NCBI GenBank assembly: GCA_903832665.1
Contig: CAILCG010000006.1
Location: forward strand, 1-45,533
Reading direction: 5' to 3'
DNA: 45,533 nucleotides
From: an uncultured Methanomicrobiales archaeon
GTDB lineage: Archaea; Halobacteriota; Methanomicrobia; Methanomicrobiales; Methanospirillaceae
This document shows positions 35,430 to 44,829 of this stretch, piece by piece; the first letter of the stretch is position 1; each line of letters opens with the position of its first letter. Position numbers and translations under genes: made by a program. The notes beneath the pieces are model-generated. The model had not been told where the DNA came from. It was given only the letters and a program-made list of their open reading frames with translations, and ran no database searches.

Positions 35430-35990
35430 TTAGATCAGGCCGATACTGCGGAGATCTGAGACTATCTTGATCACCGCTTTGGTTGCATCCCCGGGTTCTT
35501 TACCACCGGTAATGATCAGTTTGCCGGATCCAAACAGGAGAACGACAACTTTGGGGACTTCCAACCGGTATACCAGGCCGGGGAACTGCTCAGGCTCGTA
35601 TTCAATCCGGTCAAGATTGAAACCAACGGCAATCTTGTTTAAGTTAATCGGAGTGGCGAGATCCGCGGAGGTGACAATGTTCTGGATCTTATAATCCAGC
35701 TTTTTCGGGATATCAATTCCCAGGTCGCGCAGGAGACCGCCTAAGATATTGAGACCCTTGCTGAGGCTGTCGACACTCTTTGCGCCGGTTAAAACCACTT
35801 TTCCCGAACCAAAAACGAGTGCTGCGATCTTGGGATCCTGCATCCTGAGAACAACTCCGGGAAAGCGTTTCTTGTTATATTCCGCGCCCGGGATTTTGGA
35901 TGCAATATCGGGTAGATCCAGATAATCGGTTACCTTGGCTGAGGCAACAATATTTTCGATCTTAAGGGAATCTTCTGGTCTGACCTTCAT
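35430..35990 (-). CDS. tbp: TATA-box-binding protein
   Basis: The 186-residue archaeal TBP is made of two direct repeats of about 90 residues. Repeat 1 has IENIVASAKVTDYLDL and FPGVVLRMQDPKIAALVFGS; repeat 2 has IQNIVTSADLATPINL and FPGLVYRLEVPKVVVLLFGS, each followed by GKxxxTGxK. It recruits TFB and RNA polymerase to TATA boxes. Unlike many archaeal TBPs it has no long acidic tail. It follows the acetyl-CoA synthetase gene by 54 bases but has its own TATA box in that spacer. Confidence 0.97.
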   Translation of the reverse strand: MKVRPEDSLKIENIVASAKVTDYLDLPDIASKIPGAEYNKKRFPGVVLRMQDPKIAALVFGSGKVVLTGAKSVDSLSKGLNILGGLLRDLGIDIPKKLDYKIQNIVTSADLATPINLNKIAVGFNLDRIEYEPEQFPGLVYRLEVPKVVVLLFGSGKLIITGGKEPGDATKAVIKIVSDLRSIGLI

Positions 35991-36012
35991 ATTTATAAAT
36001 GATATAAAACAG

Positions 36013-36020
36013 TATTTAAA
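36013..36020 (-). promoter_or_regulatory. tbp TATA box (leaderless transcript predicted)
   Basis: TTTAAATA on the minus strand is centred about 27 bases before the tbp ATG, so transcription should begin at or next to the start codon. Confidence 0.6.
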
Positions 36021-36044
36021 AAGTTGGTTATGATCGTGCCCAGA

Positions 36045-37940
36045 TCATTCATCCAGGGTTGATATATCACCCGGGTCCATCCCCATCTCTTTTGCCTTGA
36101 GGACACGACGCACGATCTTTCCGCTCCGGGTCTTGGGAAGGGAATCGGTAAATTCTATCTCTGACGGCATAGCGATAGGCCCTAAGGTAATCCGCACATG
36201 GTAGATGAGTTCGTTCCTGAGTTTGTCGCTGGGTAGATGACCCACCCTTAACGTTACGAAGGCTTTTATGGTGTTGCCTTTTAACGGATCCGGTTTGCCA
36301 ATGACGGCTGCTTCTGCTACGGCCTTATGGGAAACCAGCGCGCTTTCAACTTCAGCGGTACCGATATTGTGACCTGCCACAACAATCAGGTCATCGGATC
36401 TCCCGATCACCATGATATTGCCGTCCTCCCCTTTGATTGCGAGATCCCCTACTGTGTAGCAACCGGGAATCGTCTCCCAGTATTTGCGGTAGCGCTCGTC
36501 ATTGTTATAGACCGTGCGCATCATTGCAGGCCAGGGTTCTTTGATCACCAGGAACCCATTTGTCCCCGGGGGTACGGGCTTTCCTTCGCTGTCTACCACG
36601 TCCGCGATCACTCCCGGAATGGCTTTTCCCGCAAATCCCGGGCGCATCGGTTCTCCGAGAACGGTCGTCACCATATGCATACCCGTCTCGGTCTGCCACC
36701 AGGTATCCACAATGGGGCACTTATCTTTCCCGATTACATGGTAAAACCACTCGAATGCCTCCGGGTTCAGCGGTTCTCCGACCGATCCCAGGATTCGCAA
36801 TGAACTGAGATTGTACTTGTCAGGCCATTCGCGACCGAGTTTCATGAACATGCGGATGGCCGTCGGAGCCGTGTACAGGATCGAGACGCCGTACTCCTCC
36901 ACCATCTTCCACCAGATGCCCGGATCCGGGTAATCGGGGGTGTTCTCGCAGATGAAGATCGTGCCACCTACGCAAAGCGGGCCATAGACAACGTACGAAT
37001 GACCCGTGATCCAGCCGGGATCGGCAGTACACCAGTACACATCGTTCTCCTTGAGATCGAAAATGTACTTGGTAGTATAGTATGCCCCGACCATGTACCC
37101 CCCGCAGGTATGGACAATGCCCTTGGGTGCACCGGTGGTCCCGCTCGTGTACAGGATAAACATCGGATCTTCCGAGTCCATCACTTCTGCCGGGCAATCA
37201 GATCCCACATCAGCGAGCAACTCGTAGAAGTCAATCTCCATCTCGCTGTGAATCTCTACCGGGAGGTGAAGATTACGCCGCAGGATAACAAGATGTTCAA
37301 CCATCGGGGCATTGATGATCGCCTCTTCTATCACGTGCTTTAAAGGAATCGACTTGCCCCTGCGGATTGCGATATCGGCCGTGATCACGATCTTTGCGCC
37401 GGCACCTACGATCCGCTGGTTCAGCGCCGCTGCTCCGTAACCCCCGAAGACGACCGAATGGATCGCCCCAATCCGGGCACAGGCGAGCATCGCAATGATC
37501 TGCTCCGGGATCACCGGCATATAGATACAGACACGGTCCCCTTTTGTGACCCCGAGCTTTTTCAACCCGTTTGCAAAACGCTGGACTTCCCGGAAGAGCT
37601 GACGGTAGGTATAGACCCGGTCTTCCGTTTCGGTCTCGCCCCGCCAGATCAGTGCCACCTTATTCCGGTTTTTTCCCAGCACGTGCCGGTCCAGGCAGTT
37701 ATAGGTGATGTTTGTCTTGCCATTGACGAACCATTGTGCGTAGGGGTAATTCCATTCGCGTACTTTGTCCCATGGAGAGAACCAGTGAAGTTTCTGCGCG
37801 ATCTTTGCCCAGAACGCCTCCGGATCTTTTAGAAATTCATTATACGCCCAGTTGTAGTCACCTATCCAGCTGCTCTGGCGATAGGAGGGATCAGGAGTGT
37901 AATACTTCTGTTCGGTCTTCACATCCGCGCTCTCAACCAT
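36045..37940 (-). CDS. acs: acetyl-CoA synthetase, AMP-forming
   Basis: The 631-residue enzyme makes acetyl-CoA from acetate, ATP and CoA through acetyl-AMP. Motifs: ILYTSGTTGAPKGIVHT (phosphate loop), VDTWWQTETGMHM (acetate pocket with the conserved Trp), YTVGDLAIKGEDGNIMVIGRSDD, and PKTRSGKIVRRVL with the catalytic C-terminal lysine. The N-terminal 40 residues (YWAYNEF-like ACAS_N region, here DYNWAYNEFLKDPEAFW) are complete. AGAGGTA precedes the ATG. It is divergent from the ADP-forming enzyme at 38180, so both routes of acetate activation lie side by side. Confidence 0.94.
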   Translation of the reverse strand: MVESADVKTEQKYYTPDPSYRQSSWIGDYNWAYNEFLKDPEAFWAKIAQKLHWFSPWDKVREWNYPYAQWFVNGKTNITYNCLDRHVLGKNRNKVALIWRGETETEDRVYTYRQLFREVQRFANGLKKLGVTKGDRVCIYMPVIPEQIIAMLACARIGAIHSVVFGGYGAAALNQRIVGAGAKIVITADIAIRRGKSIPLKHVIEEAIINAPMVEHLVILRRNLHLPVEIHSEMEIDFYELLADVGSDCPAEVMDSEDPMFILYTSGTTGAPKGIVHTCGGYMVGAYYTTKYIFDLKENDVYWCTADPGWITGHSYVVYGPLCVGGTIFICENTPDYPDPGIWWKMVEEYGVSILYTAPTAIRMFMKLGREWPDKYNLSSLRILGSVGEPLNPEAFEWFYHVIGKDKCPIVDTWWQTETGMHMVTTVLGEPMRPGFAGKAIPGVIADVVDSEGKPVPPGTNGFLVIKEPWPAMMRTVYNNDERYRKYWETIPGCYTVGDLAIKGEDGNIMVIGRSDDLIVVAGHNIGTAEVESALVSHKAVAEAAVIGKPDPLKGNTIKAFVTLRVGHLPSDKLRNELIYHVRITLGPIAMPSEIEFTDSLPKTRSGKIVRRVLKAKEMGMDPGDISTLDE

Positions 37941-38179
37941 GAGTACCTCTATTTAACATTATCAATAATGATGAATTCTAATTAATCTTGTGGTTCTGAT
38001 TGCCAAAATCTGCCCGTTTCAGCCACCATTACACGCCGGAGCGGAGCGCGAAGAATACAGCAAATTTAAATTGCGCCATATCAAATTTTACAAAAAAAAT
38101 GTTGTGTGGCATCTGTTCTGTTGAGATCCTGATTATTCTGCACGCATTGTTTTTTTAATAAAAAAAGTCCGTTCTCCGC

Positions 38180-40279
38180 ATGGGAACAAAAACCAGTAAT
38201 TACCGAGGTGAACCATTGACCCAGAAGATGTTGAGTGAAGCAGAAGGCTATGATATCCTCAGGAAGTACGATATTCCTGTCCCCGGATATGAAGTTGTAA
38301 AGAGCGGAGAGGACGCAGCACATGCCTGTGAGCGCATAGGCTGCCCGGTGGTCATGAAGATCATCTCACCCCAGATCATCCACAAGAGCGATGCGGGCGG
38401 TGTCGTTGTCGGTATCGGAAGCAGAAAGGCTGCACTGGGAGCATTTACCAGGATTATCGATGGCGCAAAAGCCTACAACCCGGATGCATCCATTGAGGGC
38501 GTCATTGTCGAACAACAGGCAGAACCCGGCCTTGAGCTCATCATCGGAGGGAAGACGGATCCGGCATTTGGAAAAGTGATCACCTTTGGCATGGGCGGTA
38601 CCATGGTCGAACTGATGAAAGACGTGACCCTCCGCATCCTCCCCATAACAGAAGATGAGATCCGCACGATGATCCGGGAGATCAATGCGTACCCGCTTAT
38701 TAGCGGGTACCGCGGAGCAAAACCCCGGGACGAAGAAACACTGGTACAGATCATCACCAATGTCGCCCGTTTTTTCGCGGAGAGCGAGAATGTCGTGGAG
38801 TTCGATATCAACCCGCTCCGGTTATATGAGAAAGGTGCCCTGGCAGTGGATGTCCGCATCATCGTGACCGATGAAGTGCAGACAATCGAGACCAAAAAGC
38901 GGATCCCGGTCCCGATGGAATATTTCAATCCCCGTTCGATTGCGGTCATCGGCGCTTCACAGGATTCCACGAAGATGGGATATGCCGTTATGCATAACCT
39001 GCTCCATTTCCCCGGCCAACTGTACCCCGTCAACAACAAACGATCGGAGATCCAGGGGCTTAAGGCTTATTCCAGCATCACCGCGATTGAGGCTCCGGTG
39101 GATCTCGCAGTGATCACCGTTCCCGCGCTTCATGTTCCGCGTGTGGTGGAAGAATGCGGGCAGAAAGGCGTCCCGATGGTCGTCATCATCACCGCTGGTT
39201 TCAAGGAGATGGGCGAAGACGGCAAGATGCTTGAAGAGCGCGTGAAGGCGATCGCCCGGGGTCACGGAACCCGGATTATCGGACCGAACTGCCTGGGGAT
39301 CATCGTTCCCCCACGTGGGATTGACACGACCTATGTCCACCAGTCACCCAACCCGGGGAACATTGCATTCATCTCCCAGAGTGGTGCAATCATCAACACG
39401 GTCGTTGACCTGAGTCTTGCAAAAGGTATCGGGTTTTCCAATGTTATTTCAGTAGGAAACCAGACCGATCTCGATTTCCTCGATTACCTGCGCTATGTCC
39501 AGAAAGACGACAAGACCAAGGCAGTTATCCTCTATATCGAACAGATCACTGACGGCAAAGGATTCATGGAAGTGGTCTCCGAAGTCGCTAAGACCAAACC
39601 CGTAGTCGCAATCAAATCCGGTTCATCTGCAAAAGGTGAGCATGCAGCATCTTCCCACACCGGTTCCCTCTCGGGTTCCTATGATGTGTACATGGAAGCA
39701 TTCAGGAAATCCGGAGTCATCGCCGTTCACACCCTTACCGGTGCATTCCTTGCCGCACAAATGCTCGCCCACCCGAAAGGCTACCCTAAAGGCAAACGTG
39801 CAGTTGTTATTACCAATGCCGGTGGTTTTGCAGTCCTGTCATCGGATTATGCGGAGCGCTATGGTGTGGAGATCATCGATCTACCCCAGGATGTTATTGA
39901 TGAGCTCAACGGATTCCTCCCTGAGTTCTGGAACAAGGGCAACCCGATTGACCTGTTGGGAGATGCAAGCGACAGACGGTTTGAGAAGACGTTTGAGGTG
40001 CTCGCACGTCACGACGATCTCTGGGACATGGCATTTGTCATCGGATTCCCCAACCTCGTGCTCACTTCAGAAAATCTCGCCAAAAAGATCCTGAAGTTCT
40101 CAGAGATGACCGAAAACCGGCTTATCGCCACCCTACTTGGGGGAGATTCCATGAATGTCGGGCGGGAGATCTTGAAAGAGAACAATATCCCGAGTTTCGA
40201 TGAACTTGATTTTACCTTCCGGGTTATGGGAAGGGTACTCTGGCAGAAGTTCCGGGTCAAGGCGCCAGGCCTTCTCTGA
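38180..40279 (+). CDS. acetate--CoA ligase, ADP-forming (fused beta-alpha)
   Basis: The 699-residue single chain has the ATP-grasp (beta) part first and the CoA-binding (alpha) part second. Beta part: CPVVMKIISPQIIHKSDAGGVVVGI and FGMGGTMVELMKDVTLRI. Alpha part: NPRSIAVIGASQDSTKMGYA, IIGPNCLGIIVP, NIAFISQSGAI, and HAASSHTGSLSGS with the His that carries phosphate. The enzyme converts acetyl-CoA, ADP and phosphate to acetate and ATP, reversibly; related members use other acyl groups, so acetate is the family default. A TTTTTTTAATAAAAAAA element ends about 12 bases before the ATG, so the leader is very short. Confidence 0.9.
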   Translation: MGTKTSNYRGEPLTQKMLSEAEGYDILRKYDIPVPGYEVVKSGEDAAHACERIGCPVVMKIISPQIIHKSDAGGVVVGIGSRKAALGAFTRIIDGAKAYNPDASIEGVIVEQQAEPGLELIIGGKTDPAFGKVITFGMGGTMVELMKDVTLRILPITEDEIRTMIREINAYPLISGYRGAKPRDEETLVQIITNVARFFAESENVVEFDINPLRLYEKGALAVDVRIIVTDEVQTIETKKRIPVPMEYFNPRSIAVIGASQDSTKMGYAVMHNLLHFPGQLYPVNNKRSEIQGLKAYSSITAIEAPVDLAVITVPALHVPRVVEECGQKGVPMVVIITAGFKEMGEDGKMLEERVKAIARGHGTRIIGPNCLGIIVPPRGIDTTYVHQSPNPGNIAFISQSGAIINTVVDLSLAKGIGFSNVISVGNQTDLDFLDYLRYVQKDDKTKAVILYIEQITDGKGFMEVVSEVAKTKPVVAIKSGSSAKGEHAASSHTGSLSGSYDVYMEAFRKSGVIAVHTLTGAFLAAQMLAHPKGYPKGKRAVVITNAGGFAVLSSDYAERYGVEIIDLPQDVIDELNGFLPEFWNKGNPIDLLGDASDRRFEKTFEVLARHDDLWDMAFVIGFPNLVLTSENLAKKILKFSEMTENRLIATLLGGDSMNVGREILKENNIPSFDELDFTFRVMGRVLWQKFRVKAPGLL

Positions 40280-40678
40280 TCTCTTTTTTATTATCGCTGG
40301 GAAAGCCGGTCTAATTTCTACCGGCACGTTAAAACAATCCAGAAAAGTTTTTTTGACGTCTAAGTTTGAGGCAAATGTGATTTACGGGCCTGTCTCATTG
40401 ACCTTTGGGGCAATTGTTATGCAGCCATCAGATCCATCCGATGTAATTAGCCGCAGTCCCGGGTTCATTTTTGCCAGGTCAAAAAAAGGTGGGTTCCGCA
40501 CCGCCGTTTCGATGCATGGATGTGAGTACACATGCACAATCCTGTAGCAGCATGTATTCTTGGAGGCGAAAAGATATTTTTCCTCGGGAACCGTAAACCC
40601 TTCACTGCTGGAAAAAATAAACCGGACTTAAGGATTGGAGAAATTTTTAAAAGAGATGTTATGGTGGGTGATTATGAA
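40280..40678. other. 399-base gap without a supported gene
   Basis: A T-rich run just after the acetate--CoA ligase stop (40284-40291) may be its terminator. Short plus-strand frames exist, for example 42 codons ending at 40547, but lack start signals and similarity. GAAATTTTTAAAAGAG near 40640-40655 looks like a TATA element facing right with no gene to serve, since tfs comes from the other strand. Confidence 0.45.
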
Positions 40679-40993
40679 TTAGTCATACTGTCGCCAGGTG
40701 TGACCACATTCCGTGCACCGGAAAAACCGCACCTCGGATTCATCTGCAGCACGTAACTGGCGGAGCCACCAGAAAGCAAGATTATGCTCACATTTCGGGC
40801 ATTTTATCTGGATGGTGGGCATGGTTTTGATCTTGGTGTCCTCATCATCCACAATCGTAATTTCGTTCTCCGTGCGCATCTTCTGGGTCTTCATCTGATC
40901 GGCGGAGTCAATCTTACGAATATACCCACATTTCCGGCACTTAAGCTGACCGGCCGAAGATATCATCATCGTCTTACATTCAGGACAGAACAT
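40679..40993 (-). CDS. tfs: transcription factor S (TFIIS-like cleavage factor)
   Basis: The 104-residue factor helps backtracked RNA polymerase by stimulating transcript cleavage. The N-terminal zinc ribbon has Cys pairs in MFCPECKTMM and KCRKCGYIRK; the C-terminal ribbon has IKCPKCEHNLAFWW and FFRCTECGHTW. The loop QLRAADESEVRFF carries the Asp-Glu pair needed for cleavage, so this is the active form. The start MFCPEC is chosen because family members begin there; the frame extends upstream only to a TTG. Confidence 0.93.
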   Translation of the reverse strand: MFCPECKTMMISSAGQLKCRKCGYIRKIDSADQMKTQKMRTENEITIVDDEDTKIKTMPTIQIKCPKCEHNLAFWWLRQLRAADESEVRFFRCTECGHTWRQYD

Positions 40994-41178
40994 CGGTATT
41001 CCATGCGTGAGCAAAGGAGATTAAACCTCGTGTCGGGAACGTCAGAGTTTGCCGGATTATTAATTGAAGGAATAATTTCCTGGCAACAATTACCAGTGTT
41101 TTAGAGTAAGAGGCTTGTGAAAAAATACCTGTGCCTCTTCAGAATCCTTTTTTTGGTTAAGGAGTGAATAATTGTATA

Positions 41179-41988
41179 ATGATCGAGTATCTGGTTCTGA
41201 TATCCTGTATTGGATTTCTTCTGTTCCTCGTACCCGGCCGTCACCGGACATATACCGCCATTATCGGCTGGACATTTATTGTTCTCGCTCTTTTTACCCA
41301 GTTGCCGGAGTTTTTTTCGGAAAATAATTTCATGTACCCGGTGATTGCGGCCTTATCGGTGCCATTCCTTGTTATCACCGCCAAATATCTGCTCGCGGAA
41401 GATGAACGGGTGATGCACCTCTCGCGGGCTGCAGCAGTAGCTTTCATCATTTACGCCCCTTTTGAGTACATACCTGCATTTGGGGACTGGCTCATTGCAG
41501 TCGTGGTGGGCCAGGTAATCTGGATCCTGGACCTGCTCCACTACAATGTCACCAATACCGACTGGAATATTATTGCCCGCAACAGTTTCCGGGTAGAGAT
41601 TATTCTCGGGTGCACCGGTATCCAGAGTATTGCCATCATGCTGGGAGTTGCAGCAGCAGTCCCGACTACACTCAGGCAGAAATGCTATGCATTTCTCGTT
41701 GTTGCACCGACAATCTATTTCCTGAATCTCTTGAGAAATGTGTTTGTCATCATCGCGTACACTGACCAGATTTTTCCGTATTACCCGGATATCGCCAGTA
41801 ACGGAGAACTGGGATACGAGAGTTTCTTCTGGGCACACAACGTGATCGCGGAACTATTGGCTCTGCTCTGCCTGGTAGTAATTGCGTACGGACTCTTCAC
41901 CCTCATTCCAAAACTAGGAAACCTGGCCGACGATCTCTATCAGCTCTATTCCGGTGAAGTGAGAAATGCATTTTACAAGAAAAAATAG
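41179..41988 (+). CDS. artA: archaeosortase A-like transpeptidase
   Basis: This 269-residue membrane protein has about eight membrane segments. The exosortase/archaeosortase catalytic triad is visible: Cys145 in EIILGCTGIQSIAIM, Arg186 in YFLNLLRNVFVII, and His220 in FFWAHNVIAE. It cuts C-terminal sorting signals of surface proteins and attaches them to membrane lipid. The ArtA assignment is by general resemblance; other archaeosortase types are possible. AAGGAGTGA (41159-41167) lies about 11 bases before this ATG and would overlap an alternative GTG at 41164. The protein at 19317-20225 is a possible substrate. Confidence 0.85.
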   Translation: MIEYLVLISCIGFLLFLVPGRHRTYTAIIGWTFIVLALFTQLPEFFSENNFMYPVIAALSVPFLVITAKYLLAEDERVMHLSRAAAVAFIIYAPFEYIPAFGDWLIAVVVGQVIWILDLLHYNVTNTDWNIIARNSFRVEIILGCTGIQSIAIMLGVAAAVPTTLRQKCYAFLVVAPTIYFLNLLRNVFVIIAYTDQIFPYYPDIASNGELGYESFFWAHNVIAELLALLCLVVIAYGLFTLIPKLGNLADDLYQLYSGEVRNAFYKKK

Positions 41989-42128
41989 TCCGGTAAAAAA
42001 TACTGGAACTTTGTAACAACTACAAAATCAGCACCGTTCTAAAGACCCACCCTTTTTAAAAGATCCACGCGAGAAACTCACAACACCCCCGAAAGACCAA
42101 TGGATTATTCCCGCCAGCCAAAAAAATT

Positions 42129-42415
42129 GCTCTTTAGAAACGCACATGAACTGGAGCTCACACCAGAAACAAGAAAATCACAGTTATGATTTTCCCCACC
42201 TCAGGGCCTCGCATAGGAACGGCAGGGGAAGGTGTTTTCCTGCATTTTTCGTCATTGATCCGCCGCGGGGGTGCCCCTTCGGGGGCAGCGGGGTTCATCG
42301 TAATTGAAAAATGAGAAAATTTCCGAAACAGATCGATTTGCATTTTGATTTTTATCGGAAATCCTTGCGGGAAATGGACTAGCAAGTTATAGGAAAACGA
42401 TGATTTCCACGGAGC
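42129..42415. mobile_element. MITE-like element, copy 4 (287 bases)
   Basis: Termini GCTCTTTAGAAA (42129-42140) and TTTCCACGGAGC (42404-42415) are imperfect inverted repeats (9 of 12). AAAAAAAT flanks both sides (from 42120 and from 42416). The interior aligns with copy 5 through CCGCCTCAGGGCC-like, TCATTGATCCGCCGCGGGGG and CTTGCGGG blocks, but lacks about 190 bases present in copy 5. No gene. The flanks within the 41989-42547 gap are otherwise empty. Confidence 0.8.
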
Positions 42416-42547
42416 AAAAAAATAACGTAAAAATGGGATCAAACAAAAAAGACGGATGGCTTTTTTGCTTTTTTAACGTCCCCGATTACCGGGTATGCTA
42501 CGAACGGTTAGTGATAATACGGTCGAGAAAAATCTGTCCCGGTAAAA

Positions 42548-43180
42548 TCAGGATAATGTTTTGTAAAGATAGACAATTCTCTGGATTGCAGAAAGGTTTG
42601 TGCAGACCGCAATAAAGATAACCGAGACCCAGATAAAACCGGATAACCCGCCAAGAATCAGCACAAGGATAGTCTCCGGCCGGCCAAAAAAACCCACGCC
42701 TTCGAGCGGATCGTCAATCTTTCCCTCCACTTTCTTGTGGTACCCGATCTCTGCGTACACCACCGGCTTGATGAACGTGTTCATCAGGGAACCGATGATG
42801 GCAAAGGCAACAACAGCAAAATCTGCAAGCGGAGGAAGTGCAAAGTACTGGCTCACGATTGCGATACCGCTGAGCCCGACACCCAGCAGGACAAGGGCAT
42901 CGACATACTTGTCAACAATCCAGTCGAAGACAGCCCCGAAATCCGTGTGCGAGTTGGTCTTTCTTGCCACACTTCCATCCACAAGGTCAAAAATTGCCGA
43001 GAGCAGAAGAAAGAGTGCCCCTACGAGAAACTGTTTCTGAAAAAACAGGACCGCACACACGATACCGGCAAGAAGCGCAAGCAGAGAGATCTGGTTTGGC
43101 GTGATACCAATCCTGACAAAGACCTCTGCGACCGGCTCAAGGTATTTGGAAAACCTTGGGCGGAGTGCAGTAATATTCAT
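42548..43180 (-). CDS. archaetidylinositol phosphate synthase (CDP-alcohol phosphatidyltransferase)
   Basis: The 210-residue membrane enzyme joins CDP-archaeol to inositol 3-phosphate in archaeal lipid synthesis. The family motif DxxDGxxARx8GxxxDxxxD is complete: Asp65, Asp68, Gly69, Ala72, Arg73, Gly82, Asp86, Asp90 (FDLVDGSVARKTNSHTDFG). About six membrane segments are predicted. The choice of inositol phosphate over other alcohols rests on resemblance to methanogen members and is less certain than the family. TTATTAAA (minus, 43203-43211) is about 26 bases before the ATG, predicting a leaderless message divergent from the reductase gene. Confidence 0.82.
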   Translation of the reverse strand: MNITALRPRFSKYLEPVAEVFVRIGITPNQISLLALLAGIVCAVLFFQKQFLVGALFLLLSAIFDLVDGSVARKTNSHTDFGAVFDWIVDKYVDALVLLGVGLSGIAIVSQYFALPPLADFAVVAFAIIGSLMNTFIKPVVYAEIGYHKKVEGKIDDPLEGVGFFGRPETILVLILGGLSGFIWVSVIFIAVCTNLSAIQRIVYLYKTLS

Positions 43181-43202
43181 AGCTCAAATCATAGGAACTA
43201 AA

Positions 43203-43266
43203 CATTTAATAATTGCTCTATATCGTCGATAGGTTCCAACTACCTCTATCATCACATTATTTATAT
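43203..43266. promoter_or_regulatory. divergent TATA boxes between lipid synthase and riboflavin reductase genes
   Basis: TTATTAAA on the minus strand (43203-43211) suits the lipid synthase at 43180. TTTATAT on the plus strand (43260-43266) would start transcription near 43289, just before the ATG at 43303. The second box lies inside a longer upstream frame of the reductase gene and argues against a start at 43213. Confidence 0.55.
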
Positions 43267-43302
43267 GACACGTCCAATGGTACGGAAGAGCTGAAGTTAC
43301 AA

Positions 43303-43989
43303 ATGACATCACCTGCCGATCGCCCGCACGTACTGATGATGTCGGAGATCACTGCCGACGGCAAACTGACGTTAAAAAAGGGCGCATCTTCCAAGATCCT
43401 GATGAAATACATGGCCCATGAGACCGAGCTGCTGCTCCACAACACCCGGGCTGAATATGATGCGATCATGGTTGGAGCCAACACGATCCGGATCGATAAC
43501 TCGTTTCTTACCGTAAGGTACGTACAGGGCAAGAGCCCCCTGCGGGTAATCCCCTGCAGCATGGCCGATCTTCCTCTTGATGCCAATGTTCTGGGTTCAG
43601 ATGCACCCACGGCAATCGCGGTCTGTGAATCGGCCCCTCAGGAGCGTATTGACGCAATCAAACAGAAAGGAGCGCACGTGATCGTTGCCGGAAAAACCCA
43701 TGTTGAACTCCCGCTTCTCCTAAAGATTCTCAAGGAAAAATTTGGCATAAACAAGCTCATGATCGAAGGCGGACCTACCCTCAACTGGCACATGCTCCAT
43801 GATCGTCTGGTTGATGAGATCCGCCTTATCCATCTGCCGTTCATTGTCGGAGGGGCCGACACCCCTTCTCTGGTCGGGGGCATGCACATCAATACCGAAG
43901 ATGAGATGATCCGGCTTAACCTGAAGAAATTTTACCTGTGCGGCAGCAATCTCGTTTCCGAATTTGATGTTCTCTATACTAAGAAGTAA
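43303..43989 (+). CDS. 2,5-diamino-6-(ribosylamino)-4(3H)-pyrimidinone 5'-phosphate reductase
   Basis: The 228-residue RibD C-terminal-type reductase acts in archaeal riboflavin and F420 precursor synthesis (the ArfC/RIB7 step), reducing the ribosyl group with NAD(P)H. Motifs: VLMMSEITADGKLTLKKG, YDAIMVGANTIRIDNSFLTVR, and LMIEGGPTLNWHMLHDRLVDEI. No deaminase domain is attached, as expected in archaea. The start is set after the TATA box at 43260. It ends 3 bases before sppA and is likely cotranscribed with it. Confidence 0.88.
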   Translation: MTSPADRPHVLMMSEITADGKLTLKKGASSKILMKYMAHETELLLHNTRAEYDAIMVGANTIRIDNSFLTVRYVQGKSPLRVIPCSMADLPLDANVLGSDAPTAIAVCESAPQERIDAIKQKGAHVIVAGKTHVELPLLLKILKEKFGINKLMIEGGPTLNWHMLHDRLVDEIRLIHLPFIVGGADTPSLVGGMHINTEDEMIRLNLKKFYLCGSNLVSEFDVLYTKK

Positions 43990-43992
43990 ACA

Positions 43993-44793
43993 ATGGATGG
44001 TACGTACACCCTCGTTCCTTCGGGATCAGCAAAACCCCCGTCCAATGCGGGACTGAAATGGTTTTTACTAATTATCTTCGGGCTCATCGTAATGATCGGA
44101 AGTGTCGTTGCTGCATTCTACTTTTCCCATGCGGATGAGCAGGGCGTGAAGGTTATCCGCATGGAAGGAGCAATGATGACCGGCGAAGCGTCGGGTGGAG
44201 ATAGTATTGGCAGCGAAGTGGTAGGAAAAGAGTTGCGGGAGGCTGCCGATGACCCGATGGTAGAGGCAATTGTGTTGCGGGTGAACAGTCCCGGAGGCAC
44301 GCCCGCAGCTGCCCAGGAGATCATAGGGGATCTCGAATATGCAAAAACCAAAAAGCCGGTGGTTGTATCCATGGGCGACATGGCAACTTCAGCAGCCTAT
44401 TACGTGAGCGCCCATGCGGACAGGATCTATGCGAACCCGGATACCTTCACCTCCGGTGTCGGTGTCATATGGAAATTCCCCGACATCAGCCGCTATAATG
44501 AGAAGGAAGGCTACAACCTGAGTGTGGTCAAGTCCGGCAGCAAAAAGGATATGGGCTCTGACGCCCGCCCGCTCAGCAGCGATGAGCAACAGTACGCCCA
44601 GAAGATTGTGGATGAAAGTTTCAACACATTTATTTCGGATGTGACATCCCAGCGGGTGATCTCGCGATCCGATATCGATGATGGCCGGGTGATCCGCGGG
44701 GCCGATGCAATAAAATTAAACATCGTCGATGAGCTCGGCAATTTAAACGATGCGATAAGCGGTGCCAAGAAGATTGCCCAATCGCGGAATTAA
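43993..44793 (+). CDS. sppA: signal peptide peptidase SppA-type protease
   Basis: The 266-residue protein has one membrane segment at about 22-44 (KWFLLIIFGLIVMIGSVV) and an outer ClpP-like protease domain. AIVLRVNSPGGTPAAAQEI is the conserved substrate-binding strand. Ser133 in MGDMATSAAYYVSAHAD is the nucleophile and the lysine in KSGSKKDMGSDARPL the base, as in archaeal SppA. It would degrade cleaved signal peptides in the membrane. The ATG is 3 bases after the reductase stop, implying coupling. Confidence 0.92.
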   Translation: MDGTYTLVPSGSAKPPSNAGLKWFLLIIFGLIVMIGSVVAAFYFSHADEQGVKVIRMEGAMMTGEASGGDSIGSEVVGKELREAADDPMVEAIVLRVNSPGGTPAAAQEIIGDLEYAKTKKPVVVSMGDMATSAAYYVSAHADRIYANPDTFTSGVGVIWKFPDISRYNEKEGYNLSVVKSGSKKDMGSDARPLSSDEQQYAQKIVDESFNTFISDVTSQRVISRSDIDDGRVIRGADAIKLNIVDELGNLNDAISGAKKIAQSRN

Positions 44794-44804
44794 TTTTTTT
44801 TTTT
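44794..44804 (+). terminator. oligo-T terminator after sppA
   Basis: Eleven T directly follow the TAA stop of sppA, a strong archaeal termination signal. Confidence 0.65.
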
Positions 44805-44829
44805 GAATTATTCACCAGGTTGAAATTTT

